Part shown: positions 1-8,965 of the stretch, piece after piece
Layout: every line of letters starts with the position of its first letter
How positions within the stretch are numbered: the stretch's first letter is position 1
Assembly (NCBI GenBank): GCA_025358155.1
Contig: JANYKR010000002.1
Span: forward strand, 1-40,206
Length of the DNA: 40,206 nucleotides
Source: Betaproteobacteria bacterium
GTDB lineage: Bacteria; Pseudomonadota; Gammaproteobacteria; Burkholderiales; Burkholderiaceae_C
Reading direction: 5' to 3'
Notes under the pieces: model-generated
Told to the model about the DNA's origin: nothing
Seen by the model: the letters and a program-made list of their open reading frames with translations, nothing else
Database searches by the model: none
Made by a program: the position numbers and the translations under genes

Positions 1-234
1 GAGATCTCGGGCGGCCTGATCGTCTGGGACAGCGTGGCCGAGACCTTCAACGTGCGCGGCGGCGCCGTCTCTGCGGCCAACCCGAGCGGCCGGGTGCGGG
101 CCATCATCGCGCCCCGGGCGTCGGCCGATGCAGCGTCTTCCGCTGCCAACCCGGCTGCCAACCCGGCTGTCAACCCGGCTATCAACCCGGCCTCCAGCCT
201 GCGTACCTCGCCCACCCTGGGCAACCGGCAGTGA
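1..234 (+). CDS. lptA: LptA, C-terminal part (LPS transport periplasmic protein)
   Basis: This is the last 77 codons of a gene that begins before the window. The start shows a beta-strand pattern (EISGGLIVWDS, then AETFNVRGG) that fits the end of an OstA/LptA domain, the periplasmic bridge that carries lipopolysaccharide from the inner membrane to LptD. The assignment rests mainly on the next gene being lptB, since lptA-lptB is a standard pair. The tail after the domain is low-complexity and contains four AxNP repeats, followed by a short disordered end. The stop TGA overlaps the GTG start of lptB, which implies translational coupling. Only the C-terminus is visible, so identity is likely but not proven. 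Confidence 0.75.
   Translation, partial: EISGGLIVWDSVAETFNVRGGAVSAANPSGRVRAIIAPRASADAASSAANPAANPAVNPAINPASSLRTSPTLGNRQ
142..189 (+). repeat. Four 12-bp tandem repeats at the end of lptA
   Basis: Four consecutive 12-bp units (142-153, 154-165, 166-177, 178-189) of the form GCTRYCAACCCG encode AANP, AANP, AVNP and AINP. Units 1 and 2 are identical; units 3 and 4 differ by one or two bases. The repeat is in frame, so changes in copy number would lengthen or shorten the LptA tail by four residues without breaking the gene. Confidence 0.9.
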
Positions 235-1031
235 CGCGGGTGTTCCAGACGCCACATCAGCCTGGCAGCGCTGCAGCCAGCAGCGCGGCGGCAAGAGGCC
301 TCGAGGTCAGCGGCCTGCAAAAGCACTACGGCTCGCGCCAGGTCGTCAAAAACGTGCACTTGGCCGTGGGGGCGGGTGAGGTGGTTGGCTTGCTGGGCCC
401 CAACGGTGCGGGCAAGACCACCACGTTTTACATGGTGGTGGGCCTGGTGCGGGCCGATGCAGGTGAAATCCGCATCGACGGCGTGTCAGTGCAGGGCAAG
501 CCGATCCATCAACGCGCCCGCATGGGTTTGAGCTATTTGCCGCAAGAGGCGTCGATCTTCCGCAAGCTCACGGTCGAAGAGAACATCCGCGCCGTGCTGG
601 AGTTGCAGACCGGCCCGGATGGCAAGGCCATGAAGCCCGAGGCTATCAACAGCCTGCTCGAGCAATTGCTGCGTGACCTGTCGATCGACAAGCTGCGCGC
701 CTCGCCGGCGCCGGCGCTCTCGGGCGGCGAGCGGCGGCGGGTCGAGATTGCCCGCGCGCTGGCCACCCAGCCGCGCTTCATCCTGCTCGACGAGCCCTTC
801 GCCGGCGTTGATCCGATTGCGGTGATCGAGATCCAACGCATCATCGGCTTCCTGAAAAGCCGGGGCATCGGCGTGCTGATCACCGACCACAACGTGCGCG
901 AAATGCTCGGCATTTGCGACCGCGCCTACATCATCAGCGAGGGCCAGGTGCTGGCCGAAGGCACGCCGGCCGAAATCATCCAGAACGCCGATGTCCGCCG
1001 GGTCTACCTCGGCGAAAACTTCCGCATGTGA
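231..1031 (+). CDS. lptB: LptB, LPS export ABC transporter ATPase
   Basis: This is the cytoplasmic ATPase that drives LptFG to extract lipopolysaccharide from the inner membrane. The 266-residue protein shows Walker A GPNGAGKT (residues 56-63), the Q-loop in SYLPQEAS, the signature LSGGE (163-167), Walker B ILLDEP (184-189) and the H-loop in LITDHNVRE. The GTG start overlaps the lptA stop. It adds about 22 residues before the usual family start, and no ATG or GTG nearer to the domain is visible. rpoN follows 19 bp downstream, a common order in proteobacteria. Confidence 0.95.
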   Translation: MTRVFQTPHQPGSAAASSAAARGLEVSGLQKHYGSRQVVKNVHLAVGAGEVVGLLGPNGAGKTTTFYMVVGLVRADAGEIRIDGVSVQGKPIHQRARMGLSYLPQEASIFRKLTVEENIRAVLELQTGPDGKAMKPEAINSLLEQLLRDLSIDKLRASPAPALSGGERRRVEIARALATQPRFILLDEPFAGVDPIAVIEIQRIIGFLKSRGIGVLITDHNVREMLGICDRAYIISEGQVLAEGTPAEIIQNADVRRVYLGENFRM

Positions 1032-1050
1032 GTCCAGGACGGCGCGGACC

Positions 1051-2601
1051 ATGAAACCCTCACTGCAGCTACGCCTTTCCCAGCATCTGGCGTTGACGCC
1101 CCAGTTGCAGCAATCGATCCGCTTGTTGCAGCTCTCGACGCTGGAGTTGCACCAGGAGATCGAGCAGATGCTCGAACAGAACCCGTTCCTGGATGTGGAT
1201 GACGACCACACGCCCATGGAGTTCGGGCTGGAGCGGGTGGTGGCCCCGACCGACAAGAGTGCCGAGCGCGAAAAGGCCAGCCTGTCCGAGCGCGAAGACA
1301 GTGGCGACGGCAACAGCAGCGCCGACGAGCCGGCCGGTGTGGACGCCGCCGAATTCGGCAGCACCGAGCGCGACGATTGGGAGAACGGCACCGAGCGCGA
1401 TGACTTTGACGGCATCCGGGAGCTGCCGAGCTCGGGCAGCGCATCGGCGGGTGGTGACGATGACCGCGAACCCACCGAATCGGGCGACAGCGGCCCGACG
1501 CTGCAAGAGCATCTGCGGCGCCAAATGCTGGGCATGCGTCTGTCGCCCGAGGACGCAGCGGCGGTGATGGTGCTGATCGAGTCGCTCAACGAGGATGGCT
1601 ACCTGGCCGACACCCTCGAAGAAATTGCTGAGAAACTGGCCCTGGGCATGGGCCTTGACGGCGCAGAAAGCGCTGAGGCGCGAGAAGAACTGGCCGACCG
1701 GCTGCGCTGCGCGCTGAAATGGCTGCAAAGCCTGGAGCCCACCGGCGTGGGCGCTGCCAACCTGGGCGAGTGCATCGTGTTGCAACTGCGCGAGCTGGCC
1801 GACTGTCCGGCCAAATCGGTGGCGATCAAGGTCTGCAGCCATTTGGAACTGCTGGCCCGCAAGGACATGAAAAAGCTGGTGCTGGCCACCGGCGCCGACG
1901 AAGACCTGCTGCGTGCCGCGCAGGCCTTGATCGTGGTTTGCGAGCCCAAGCCCGGCCGGCCCTTCACCCGTACCGAGGCTAACATCGTGGTGCCCGACGT
2001 GATGGTGGTCAAGTCGGGTCGGGGCTTCAAGGCCACGCTCAACCCCGATGTGATGCCCAAGCTGCGCATCAACGACCTGTACGCCCAGGCCATCCGGGGC
2101 CAGCGCAATGGCAGCGCCGCCGGCCTGTCGGCTCGGCTGCAAGAGGCCCGCTGGTTCATGAAGAACATCCTGCAGCGCTTCGACACCATCCTGCGGGTCA
2201 GCCAGGCCATCGTCGAGCGGCAGAAAGGCTTTTTCAGCCACGGCGAGATCGCGATGAAGCCGTTGGTGCTGCGCGAGATTGCCGACGAGCTGGGCCTGCA
2301 CGAGAGCACTATCTCGCGGGTGACCACGGCCAAATACATGAACACGCCTTACGGCACTTTCGAGCTGAAGTACTTTTTCGGCTCTTCGCTCAACACCGAC
2401 GCCGGTGGCAACGCCAGCAGCACGGCGGTGCGTGCGCTGATCAAGCAACTGGTGGGCTCGGAGGCGCTGGAAAAGCCGCTGTCGGACAGCCAGCTCTCGG
2501 ACATGCTGGGCGAGCAAGGCATCACCGTGGCGCGGCGCACCGTGGCCAAGTACCGCGAGGCCTTGAAAATCGCGCCTGCCAACCTGCGCAAGGCGCTATG
2601 A
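1051..2601 (+). CDS. rpoN: RNA polymerase sigma-54 factor
   Basis: Sigma-54 directs RNA polymerase to -24/-12 promoters that need an AAA+ activator. The ATG at 1051 gives 516 residues starting MKPSLQLRLSQ; the longer frame back to 991 overlaps lptB and is not needed. Region I is the glutamine- and leucine-rich N-terminus (about 1-50). An acidic, low-complexity region II follows (about 60-165), then the core-binding domain and a helix-turn-helix around ESTISRVTTAKYM. The RpoN box ARRTVAKYRE is at 494-503. The stop overlaps the next ATG (ATGA). In many proteobacteria hpf follows rpoN, but here an rRNA methyltransferase gene does. Confidence 0.97.
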   Translation: MKPSLQLRLSQHLALTPQLQQSIRLLQLSTLELHQEIEQMLEQNPFLDVDDDHTPMEFGLERVVAPTDKSAEREKASLSEREDSGDGNSSADEPAGVDAAEFGSTERDDWENGTERDDFDGIRELPSSGSASAGGDDDREPTESGDSGPTLQEHLRRQMLGMRLSPEDAAAVMVLIESLNEDGYLADTLEEIAEKLALGMGLDGAESAEAREELADRLRCALKWLQSLEPTGVGAANLGECIVLQLRELADCPAKSVAIKVCSHLELLARKDMKKLVLATGADEDLLRAAQALIVVCEPKPGRPFTRTEANIVVPDVMVVKSGRGFKATLNPDVMPKLRINDLYAQAIRGQRNGSAAGLSARLQEARWFMKNILQRFDTILRVSQAIVERQKGFFSHGEIAMKPLVLREIADELGLHESTISRVTTAKYMNTPYGTFELKYFFGSSLNTDAGGNASSTAVRALIKQLVGSEALEKPLSDSQLSDMLGEQGITVARRTVAKYREALKIAPANLRKAL

Positions 2602-3953
2602 GTTCAGTCGACAACACCGCAGCGCCAGCACAAGCAACCGGCACAACGCCGGCTACCCAGCGCAAATCGACCGTGGGCGAGCAGCCGGTGGCCTTGTTTC
2701 TGCCTTGCGCGGCCGGTGCCGAGGCCTTGCTGGGCGAGGAGATAGGCCGAATCCTGGGCGCCGAGACGCCGGTGCAACTGGACCGGGGCGGTGTGCAGGT
2801 GATGGGTGACGCCGTTGTGGCGATGCGCCTGAACCTGGAGAGCCGGCTTGCCCAGCGGGTGCTGTGGCCGCTGGCTTACGGGCCGTACGCACAGGAGTAC
2901 GACCTCTACGCCCTGGCGCGCACGGTGCCCTGGGTGGAGTGGATCAGCAATGCCCAGACCTTTCGGATTGACACCACGGCCCAGCGCTCGCCGCTGCAAA
3001 GCCTCAATTTTGCGACCCTGCGGGTCAAGGACGCGGTGTGTGATGTGCTGCGTGAAGCCACCGGCGAGCGGCCCAGCATCGACACCAAGTTTCCCGATCT
3101 GCCGTTGACGCTGCACCTCTCGCCCACCCACGCCACGCTGTACGCCGATACCTCGGGCGAAGCCTTGTTCAAGCGCGGCTGGCGCGATGCGCAGGGCCTC
3201 AAGGGCGACGCACCGCTCAAGGAAACCCTGGCCGCCACGATGCTGGCCGCAGCCGGCTGGCTGGGCCGGGCCGAAGACGGCCCGCTGTTCGACCCCTGCT
3301 GCGGTGCCGGCACCATCGCCATCGAGGCGGCCCAGATTGCCTGCGGCATCGCACCAGGCCTGGCCCGGCGTTTTGCGTTCGAGAAGATGCTGCCGTTTCA
3401 CCGGCACCAGAACAGCTGGTCGCGCCTGAAAGACGCCGCACGCGGCCGACAGCATGCGCCGGCCGTGGCCCTCTACGCGGGTGATGTGTCGTTCCGGATG
3501 GTCGATTTTGCCCAGCGCAATGCCGAGCGTGCCGGCGTGGCCAAGGCGATCGAGTTCAAGACCGCCGACGCGCTGCAGCGCCTGCCGCCCGCCGCCCAGG
3601 GCCTGATGGTCATCAACCCACCCTACGGTGAGCGCATCGCGCCGCTAGGGCGTGGCAACGGGCAGACGGGCGCGCGGCCAGCCTCGGCTGCGGCGCGCCC
3701 GGCGCATGTTGCGCGTGAGGGCTTTGAGGGTGGTGCCGGGTCGGCCGAGTTTTTCAGCCAGCTTGCCAGCCACTGGAAGCAGCACTACGCCGGCTGGACC
3801 GCCTGGGTGCTGAGCCCCGACATGAAGCTGCCGCAAGCCCTGCGCTTGAAAGAAAGCCGGCGCGTGCCGATGTGGAACGGCGCAATCGAATGCCGCTTGT
3901 TCCGCTTCGAGCTGGTGGCCGGGTCGGCCCGCAACCGGCCTGAGCAGGGCTGA
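2598..3953 (+). CDS. THUMP-domain RNA methyltransferase, RlmL type (23S rRNA m2G)
   Basis: This predicted SAM-dependent methyltransferase resembles the N-terminal half of E. coli RlmL, which makes m2G2445 in 23S rRNA. At 451 residues it lacks the fused RlmK half. A THUMP-like RNA-binding region spans about residues 95-195. The SAM-binding motif is DPCCGAGT (232-239) and the catalytic motif NPPYGER is at 340-346. An alanine/glycine-rich insertion of about 35 residues (350-383) precedes the conserved FFSQLASHWKQ segment and looks like a flexible loop. The ATG overlaps the rpoN stop, so it is probably co-transcribed with lptAB-rpoN. An intrinsic terminator follows. Confidence 0.85.
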   Translation: MSSVDNTAAPAQATGTTPATQRKSTVGEQPVALFLPCAAGAEALLGEEIGRILGAETPVQLDRGGVQVMGDAVVAMRLNLESRLAQRVLWPLAYGPYAQEYDLYALARTVPWVEWISNAQTFRIDTTAQRSPLQSLNFATLRVKDAVCDVLREATGERPSIDTKFPDLPLTLHLSPTHATLYADTSGEALFKRGWRDAQGLKGDAPLKETLAATMLAAAGWLGRAEDGPLFDPCCGAGTIAIEAAQIACGIAPGLARRFAFEKMLPFHRHQNSWSRLKDAARGRQHAPAVALYAGDVSFRMVDFAQRNAERAGVAKAIEFKTADALQRLPPAAQGLMVINPPYGERIAPLGRGNGQTGARPASAAARPAHVAREGFEGGAGSAEFFSQLASHWKQHYAGWTAWVLSPDMKLPQALRLKESRRVPMWNGAIECRLFRFELVAGSARNRPEQG

Positions 3954-3990
3954 TCGGCAAGCAGGAGCGGCCGGGGCCGGCGCTCAGCCC

Positions 3991-4015
3991 AGCCCGGTTG
4001 GCGCCGGGCTAGTTT
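3991..4015 (+). terminator. Intrinsic terminator after the RlmL-type gene
   Basis: A 7-bp perfect stem (AGCCCGG at 3991-3997, CCGGGCT at 4004-4010) with a 6-base loop is followed by AGTTTTT. The T-run is only on the plus-strand side, so it should end the lptAB-rpoN transcript. The distal arm overlaps the stop codon (CTA at 4009-4011 on this strand) of the opposing yidB-like gene. Confidence 0.7.
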
Positions 4016-4461
4016 TTGAGAAAGTTGCCAAACAGGCCGCCCAGCGATGCGCCAAGGTCGGCCTGCTGGCCGCCCTCAGCCGGCAGTTCACCGTTGGGTG
4101 TCAGGTGGTCTACCGCTTGCGGCAGCATCTGAGCCAGTTTGCCCATCAAATCGTCTTGCGAGAGGCCGGCTTGCTGCGCCATCGCGCTCACCTGGTCACT
4201 GCCCAGCGCCGCTTGCAGCTGCTCGGCCGATATCGGCAGATTGTGACCGGACGACACCCAGGACTTCACGGCCTCACCCAGACCGCCCCGCTGCAATTGC
4301 TGCAACAGCCCGCCCAGGCCACCGCCACCGCCGCCCTGGCCGCTGAGCAGCCCGCCCAGCACCTGTATCAGCATCGCGCCGCCGGCCGCACCCGACCCGC
4401 CCTGCCCACCGCCCGTGATGGCGCCCAGGGCGCCGCCCAAAACCGAGTCAAGAAGTCCCAT
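4009..4461 (-). CDS. YidB-like DUF937 family protein
   Basis: A 150-residue protein of the YidB/DUF937 family, whose function is not established. It begins MGLLDSVLGGALG, has a glycine-rich stretch at about 20-55, and then a helical segment with ISAEQLQAALGSDQ and QAGLSQDDLMGKLAQMLP, followed by DHLTPNGELP, the features typical of this family. The ATG at 4461 gives the family start; the longer frame to 5061 runs through the opposite reading of the MFS gene and is not real. No signal peptide is seen. It appears to be a single-gene unit facing the rpoN operon. Confidence 0.85.
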   Translation of the reverse strand: MGLLDSVLGGALGAITGGGQGGSGAAGGAMLIQVLGGLLSGQGGGGGGLGGLLQQLQRGGLGEAVKSWVSSGHNLPISAEQLQAALGSDQVSAMAQQAGLSQDDLMGKLAQMLPQAVDHLTPNGELPAEGGQQADLGASLGGLFGNFLKN

Positions 4462-4529
4462 GATCTGTCGCCCCAAGCGTTGTGATGCGCTTGATTGTGC
4501 CTGCCGAGATCCGGCGGCTCTGCCCAGAA

Positions 4530-5702
4530 TCAGGCCAACGCAGGCCTGTGCTGCAGCCGGGCCAGCCACAGCAGAGCGGCCGCCAGCAGGCCGATCGGCA
4601 GCAGGCTGCCCAGGTTCATCGCAGTCCAGCCGCCGGTGGTGACCAGCGCACCCGATGAGAACGAGGTCAGCGTCATCGTGGCGTAGACGCAAAAATCGAG
4701 TGCGGCCTGGGCCCGGGTTTTCTCCTCGGGTCGCCAGGTTTCGGTGGCCAGGGTGCTGCCGCCGATGTAGAGAAAGTTCCAGCCCACGCCCAACACGGTC
4801 AATGCGCCCAGAAAATGCATCACATCGTTGCCACTGAGCGCAAACGCGACGCAGGCGATGTTGAGCGCCAGCCCGGTGCACATGATCGGCAGCACGCCAA
4901 AGCGCTTGATCAGCCGGCCGGTGAAAAAGCTCGGCACGTACATGCCCAGCACATGCCATTCCAGCACCAGCGCTGCGGCCGAAAACGGGTGGCTGCACTG
5001 CGCCATCGCAATCGGCGTGGCGGCCATCAGCAGGTTCATCACGCCGTAGCCGATGGCGCAACCCGCCGCTGCGATGATGAACACCGGCTGGCGTACGATT
5101 TCAGCCAGCGGCCGGCCCTGAGCGCCGCTGCCGCCCTGCCCGGCCAAGGGCGGAAACGGGATCAAGCCCATCAGCCCCAGGCTGAGGGCGGCCACAGCCA
5201 TCAGCCCGAGGTAGGCGCCGGCAAACGGCACCTCCAACGCGGTGCGGCTCCAGCTCGCCAGGTTGGGTCCGACCACACCGCCGATGATGCCGCCGGCCAG
5301 CACCCAGGAGATGGCGCGCTCCTTGAACTCGGGCTTGACCAACTCGGCCGCCGCGAACCGGTACAAGGAGCCATTGGCGTTGTAGTAGCCGGCCACCAGG
5401 GTGGCGGCGGTCAGCAGCCAGAAGTTGCGGGTCAATGCCGCCCACGCGCAGACACCGGCACTGGCAATGGCCACCAGCAACCCCAGCTGGAAGCTACGTT
5501 GCCGGCCCCAGCGCTGCTGGTGGCGCGCCACCAGGCCGGTGGCCAGTGCGCCACCCGCGACGTAGGCGGTGATCGGCAAGGTGGCCATCCACGCTACCGG
5601 GGCCAGTGCCAGGCCCACCAGGCCGTTGACGGCGATGAACACCACGTTGTTGACCATCAACAAGCCCTGGCACAGGGTCAGCAGCAGCAGGCGTGGGTTC
5701 AT
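4530..5702 (-). CDS. MFS transporter
   Basis: A 390-residue integral membrane protein with roughly 12 hydrophobic helices, consistent with the major facilitator superfamily. The cytoplasmic loop after helix 2 (RHQQRWGRQRSFQLG) fits the basic MFS loop, and the second half repeats it as TGRLIKRFGVLP. The C-terminal helices are glycine- and alanine-rich. The substrate cannot be inferred. Its ATG overlaps the rsmE stop (ATGA), so the two are probably translated from one message, though no functional link to rRNA methylation is evident. Confidence 0.85.
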   Translation of the reverse strand: MNPRLLLLTLCQGLLMVNNVVFIAVNGLVGLALAPVAWMATLPITAYVAGGALATGLVARHQQRWGRQRSFQLGLLVAIASAGVCAWAALTRNFWLLTAATLVAGYYNANGSLYRFAAAELVKPEFKERAISWVLAGGIIGGVVGPNLASWSRTALEVPFAGAYLGLMAVAALSLGLMGLIPFPPLAGQGGSGAQGRPLAEIVRQPVFIIAAAGCAIGYGVMNLLMAATPIAMAQCSHPFSAAALVLEWHVLGMYVPSFFTGRLIKRFGVLPIMCTGLALNIACVAFALSGNDVMHFLGALTVLGVGWNFLYIGGSTLATETWRPEEKTRAQAALDFCVYATMTLTSFSSGALVTTGGWTAMNLGSLLPIGLLAAALLWLARLQHRPALA

Positions 5703-6547
5703 GGTGGGGTCGGGTGGGTGGTCAGGTTCGGGGCGAAGCAGGTCAACCCGGCGGCGTTCGGTGCAAGGCCGGTGGCAAGGGCCGAGACCAGCGCCAATGC
5801 GGCCAGCGGCGCGGTGTCCGCGCGCAATACCCGCGGGCCCAGCGACACCGGCACAAAACCGCAGGCCAGGGCTGCTGTGGTCTCGGCATCGCTCAGCCCG
5901 CCCTCGGGGCCGCTCAGCAGCGTGATGGCGCAGGGGCCCGCCACGCCCAGGGACTCGGCCAGCACCTGCGCCAGCGGCGCTGCGCCAGGCGCGAGGCTCA
6001 GCAGCAGACGCAAGCCGGGGTTCGATTCGGCGGGCATCGCGGTGCCCGGCGCCGGCGGCAATGGCAGCGTCGACAGCCAGTGCCGCAAGGCCTGCGGAGG
6101 GCAGATGCTGGGTACGCGGTTGCGGCCACTTTGCTCGCAGGCCGCCACAGCAACCGCCTGCCAGTGCAGGGCCTTGCGGTCGGCGCGCTCGCCCGCCACC
6201 CGCAGCACCGAACGTTCGCAGACCAGCGGTACCACCGCCGCCACGCCCAGCTCGGTGGCCTTCTCCACCAGCGCGTCCATGCGCTCGTTGGCGGGCATGC
6301 CGGGCGCCAGCGTGACACGGCAGCCGGCTTCACGCTCGATGGGGGCGTGTGACAGCAGCCGCACCGTGACACTTTTGCGTCCCATCTCCAGCACCTCGGC
6401 GGCCCACTCGCCGCCCAGGCCGTCAAACAGCGTGATCGGCGCGCCCGGTTGCAAGCGCAGCACTTGAACATGCCGGCTGGCGTTGGCGGGCAGTACCAGC
6501 GAGGCGCCCGGGCTCAACTCAAGATCGATGTGGAATCGTGCGGACAT
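5699..6547 (-). CDS. rsmE: RsmE, 16S rRNA m3U1498 methyltransferase
   Basis: RsmE methylates N3 of U1498 in 16S rRNA. The 282-residue protein has the N-terminal PUA-like RNA-binding region (about 1-75, with SRHVQVLRLQPG) and a C-terminal SPOUT knot domain. Diagnostic motifs are KATELGV, the SAM-binding GPEGGLSDAE (from residue 213) and LRADTAPLAAL (from 241), the RsmE hallmark. There is a proline-rich insertion around 160-180 and a tail rich in P, T and H. The MFS gene follows with a 4-bp overlap. The 130 bp upstream, before the next gene, hold nothing I can identify. Confidence 0.95.
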   Translation of the reverse strand: MSARFHIDLELSPGASLVLPANASRHVQVLRLQPGAPITLFDGLGGEWAAEVLEMGRKSVTVRLLSHAPIEREAGCRVTLAPGMPANERMDALVEKATELGVAAVVPLVCERSVLRVAGERADRKALHWQAVAVAACEQSGRNRVPSICPPQALRHWLSTLPLPPAPGTAMPAESNPGLRLLLSLAPGAAPLAQVLAESLGVAGPCAITLLSGPEGGLSDAETTAALACGFVPVSLGPRVLRADTAPLAALALVSALATGLAPNAAGLTCFAPNLTTHPTPP

Positions 6548-6677
6548 GGCGCGCTGGCGTGGAGGTCGTGGATCACGGGCGCCAGAGCGCCAGGCCAGAC
6601 GGGGGATCGGTGGGACGGCTCAGGGATGGGGCCGCTGGATGGGCGTGACAGTGACCCGGCGAGGGTCGGCCCGACGT

Positions 6678-7283
6678 TCAACCCGGGCTGACCAGGCGCT
6701 GTGCCAGCGCGCGCGCTTCTGCATCGCCCTTGGCCTGCCGAACTTGATCGACGAAATGCAGCGCCAAGATGCGCAATTCGGGCGAGCCAGCGCATTTCTC
6801 GATGTCGAGGATCAGCTTGTAGCCCTTGATCAGGCCGAGCTGCTGGCGGGCTTCTGCGGTGAGCCGGTCATAGAGCAAGCGGTAACTCTGCGCTTGCAGC
6901 GCCTCGCCCAGGCTGAGGCGCGCGCGGGCGATTGGAGCCCCAACTTCTGCAGCCTCCGCAGCCGGTGTGTTTGTCGATGTTGCGGCGGTGGCGGCGGCCG
7001 CCAAGAGGGGCCCGGCCGCAGCGGTGGCTGAGCCCCCGGCTGCTGGTTTGATCAGGCCGGCGGCCAGCAGTTGGCGCAATTCGGCGGGCCCGCTGCCGCG
7101 CACCAGCTCCAACCATTGGCCAGCACTGCGCTGGGTATCGATGCTGAACAACAGGTTGCGTGCCGAGCGCGACAGCGGCAACGCGCGCTCGGTGATCTCG
7201 CGCCTGCCGGCCTCGGTCTTGCCCAGTGCCAGGCCCAGCCAGGGGGCCATCTCTGCGGCAGCGATCGGGTCGTTGTCAGTCAT
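6678..7283 (-). CDS. Uncharacterised protein encoded with fadD
   Basis: I do not recognise a family for this 201-residue protein. It has a helical N-terminal part with WLGLALGKTEAGRREITER, an alanine/threonine-rich linker at about 80-113 and a helical C-terminal part that includes LYDRLTAEARQQLGLIKGYKLILDIEK. The first half reads as if it carries a small winged-helix-like segment (ELRQLLAAGLI), but this is weak. There is no signal peptide or membrane helix. Its ATG overlaps the fadD stop (ATGA), so it is probably co-translated with fadD and may have a role linked to fatty-acid activation. That link is inference from position only. Confidence 0.75.
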   Translation of the reverse strand: MTDNDPIAAAEMAPWLGLALGKTEAGRREITERALPLSRSARNLLFSIDTQRSAGQWLELVRGSGPAELRQLLAAGLIKPAAGGSATAAAGPLLAAAATAATSTNTPAAEAAEVGAPIARARLSLGEALQAQSYRLLYDRLTAEARQQLGLIKGYKLILDIEKCAGSPELRILALHFVDQVRQAKGDAEARALAQRLVSPG

Positions 7284-8965
7284 CGCCGGACCTCACGCAA
7301 CTCACGGCGCAAGATCTTGCCCACGGTGGACTTGGGCAGGTCGTCTCGGAACTCCACCACCTTGGGCCGCTTGTAACCGGTCAGGTTGGCCTCGCACCAG
7401 GCGCGCACCTCGGCTTCGGTCAGCGCCGGGTTTTTCTTGACGATCACCACCTTGACGGCTTCGCCGGCTTTTTCATCGGCGATGCCCACGGCTGCGCACT
7501 CCAGCACGCCGGGCAGTTGCGACAGCACGTCTTCGACCTCGTTGGGGTAGACGTTGAAACCCGAGACCAGAATCATGTCTTTTTTGCGGTCAACGATGCG
7601 GAAATAACCGCGCTCATCCATCACGCCGATGTCGCCGGTGCGGAAGAAGGCGTCGGCCGTCATGACCTTGGCGGTCTCGTCGGGCCGCTGCCAGTATCCC
7701 GCCATCACTTGCGGCCCGCGGATGGCGATTTCGCCCGCACTGCCCTGTGGCACTTCGAGGCCGTCGTCGTCCAGCAAGATGAGTTCGGTATTGGGCATGG
7801 GCAAACCAATGGTACCCGTGTACGCCGTGTTGTCGACTGGGTTGCAGGTGGCCGACGGGCTGGTCTCGGACAGGCCATAGCCCTCGCAGATCGGGCAGCC
7901 GGTTTTCTCCAGCCACAGCCGCGCCGTGCCTTGGGTGACCGCCATGCCGCCGCCCACCGAAATCTTCAACTGGCTCCAGTCGACGCTGTCGAAGTCGGGA
8001 TGGTTGGCCATTGCAGCAAACAGCGTGTTGACCGCCGGAAAGCTGTGGAACGGCTGGGCCGCCAGGTCCTTGAACACCGCGGCCAAGTCGCGCGGGTTGG
8101 CAATCAGGAGGTTGCAGCCGCCCATGCGCAGGCCCAGCATCATGTTCGTGTTGAAGCCGAAGATGTGGTAGAGCGGCAAGGCGCAGACCGTGACGATCTG
8201 GACGCCCGACGGTATCTTCTTGAGGGCCGGCTGGTACCAGGCCTCGGCTTGCAGGATGTTGGCCACCAGGTTCTTGTGTAGCAGCACCGCACCCTTGCTG
8301 ACACCGGTGGTGCCGCCGGTGTACTGCAGCACGGCGATGTCGTCGGGGCCGAGCTTGGCGGGCGCCAGGCTCATGCGCCGGCCTTTGGCAATGGCGTCGT
8401 TGAACCGGCCGCTGTTGACGTTGGCCGGCAACACAAACGCAGGCACCAGCTTCTTGACGCGCCGCACCACATGGTTGACCAGGCTGCCCTTGAGCAGGCC
8501 CAGCATGTCGCCCATCGCTGCCAGCAGCACGGTCTTGCTGGGCACCTGATCGATCACCTGGGCCAGCGTGCCGGCAAAATTTTCCATCACGACGATGGCC
8601 TTGGCGCCGGAGTCCTTGAGCTGGTGCTCCAGTTCGCGCGGGGTGTAGAGCGGGTTGACATTGACCACCACCAGCCCGGCCCGCAGGATGGCGGCCACTG
8701 CCACCGGGTACTGCGGCACATTGGGCAGCATGATCGCCACCCGGTCGCCGCGCACCAGGCCCTGACCCTGCAGCCAGGCGGCCAGCGCCCGCGAGGCGTC
8801 ATCAATCTCGCCAAATGTGAACGCCCGGCCCATGAAGCGGTAGGCCGGAAGGTCCCGGTACTTGCGAAAGCTCTCGTCGATCAACGCCACCAGCGATGGG
8901 TAGACATCGGTTCGGACCTCGGCTGGCACGCCAGCAGGGTATTGCTTGAGCCAAATCTTGTGCAT
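7280..8965 (-). CDS. fadD: Long-chain fatty acid--CoA ligase
   Basis: FadD activates fatty acids to acyl-CoA using ATP, the entry step to beta-oxidation. The ATG at 8965 gives 561 residues, the usual FadD length, and has a GGAG ribosome site 9 bp upstream; the frame stays open to 9220 but that extension has no family counterpart. The AMP-binding motif YTGGTTGVSKG is at 215-225. GYGLSETSP, SGFNVYPNEVEDV and the C-terminal lysine in STVGKILRRE (about residue 550) complete the ANL-superfamily signature. LYHIFGFN is typical of FadD. The downstream 201-aa gene overlaps by 4 bp. Confidence 0.93.
   Translation of the reverse strand: MHKIWLKQYPAGVPAEVRTDVYPSLVALIDESFRKYRDLPAYRFMGRAFTFGEIDDASRALAAWLQGQGLVRGDRVAIMLPNVPQYPVAVAAILRAGLVVVNVNPLYTPRELEHQLKDSGAKAIVVMENFAGTLAQVIDQVPSKTVLLAAMGDMLGLLKGSLVNHVVRRVKKLVPAFVLPANVNSGRFNDAIAKGRRMSLAPAKLGPDDIAVLQYTGGTTGVSKGAVLLHKNLVANILQAEAWYQPALKKIPSGVQIVTVCALPLYHIFGFNTNMMLGLRMGGCNLLIANPRDLAAVFKDLAAQPFHSFPAVNTLFAAMANHPDFDSVDWSQLKISVGGGMAVTQGTARLWLEKTGCPICEGYGLSETSPSATCNPVDNTAYTGTIGLPMPNTELILLDDDGLEVPQGSAGEIAIRGPQVMAGYWQRPDETAKVMTADAFFRTGDIGVMDERGYFRIVDRKKDMILVSGFNVYPNEVEDVLSQLPGVLECAAVGIADEKAGEAVKVVIVKKNPALTEAEVRAWCEANLTGYKRPKVVEFRDDLPKSTVGKILRRELREVRR

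Noticed and set aside
4815-6467. 550-codon plus-strand open frame opposite the MFS and rsmE genes
   Set aside because: Composition is that of an antisense shadow and both opposing genes carry clear family motifs.
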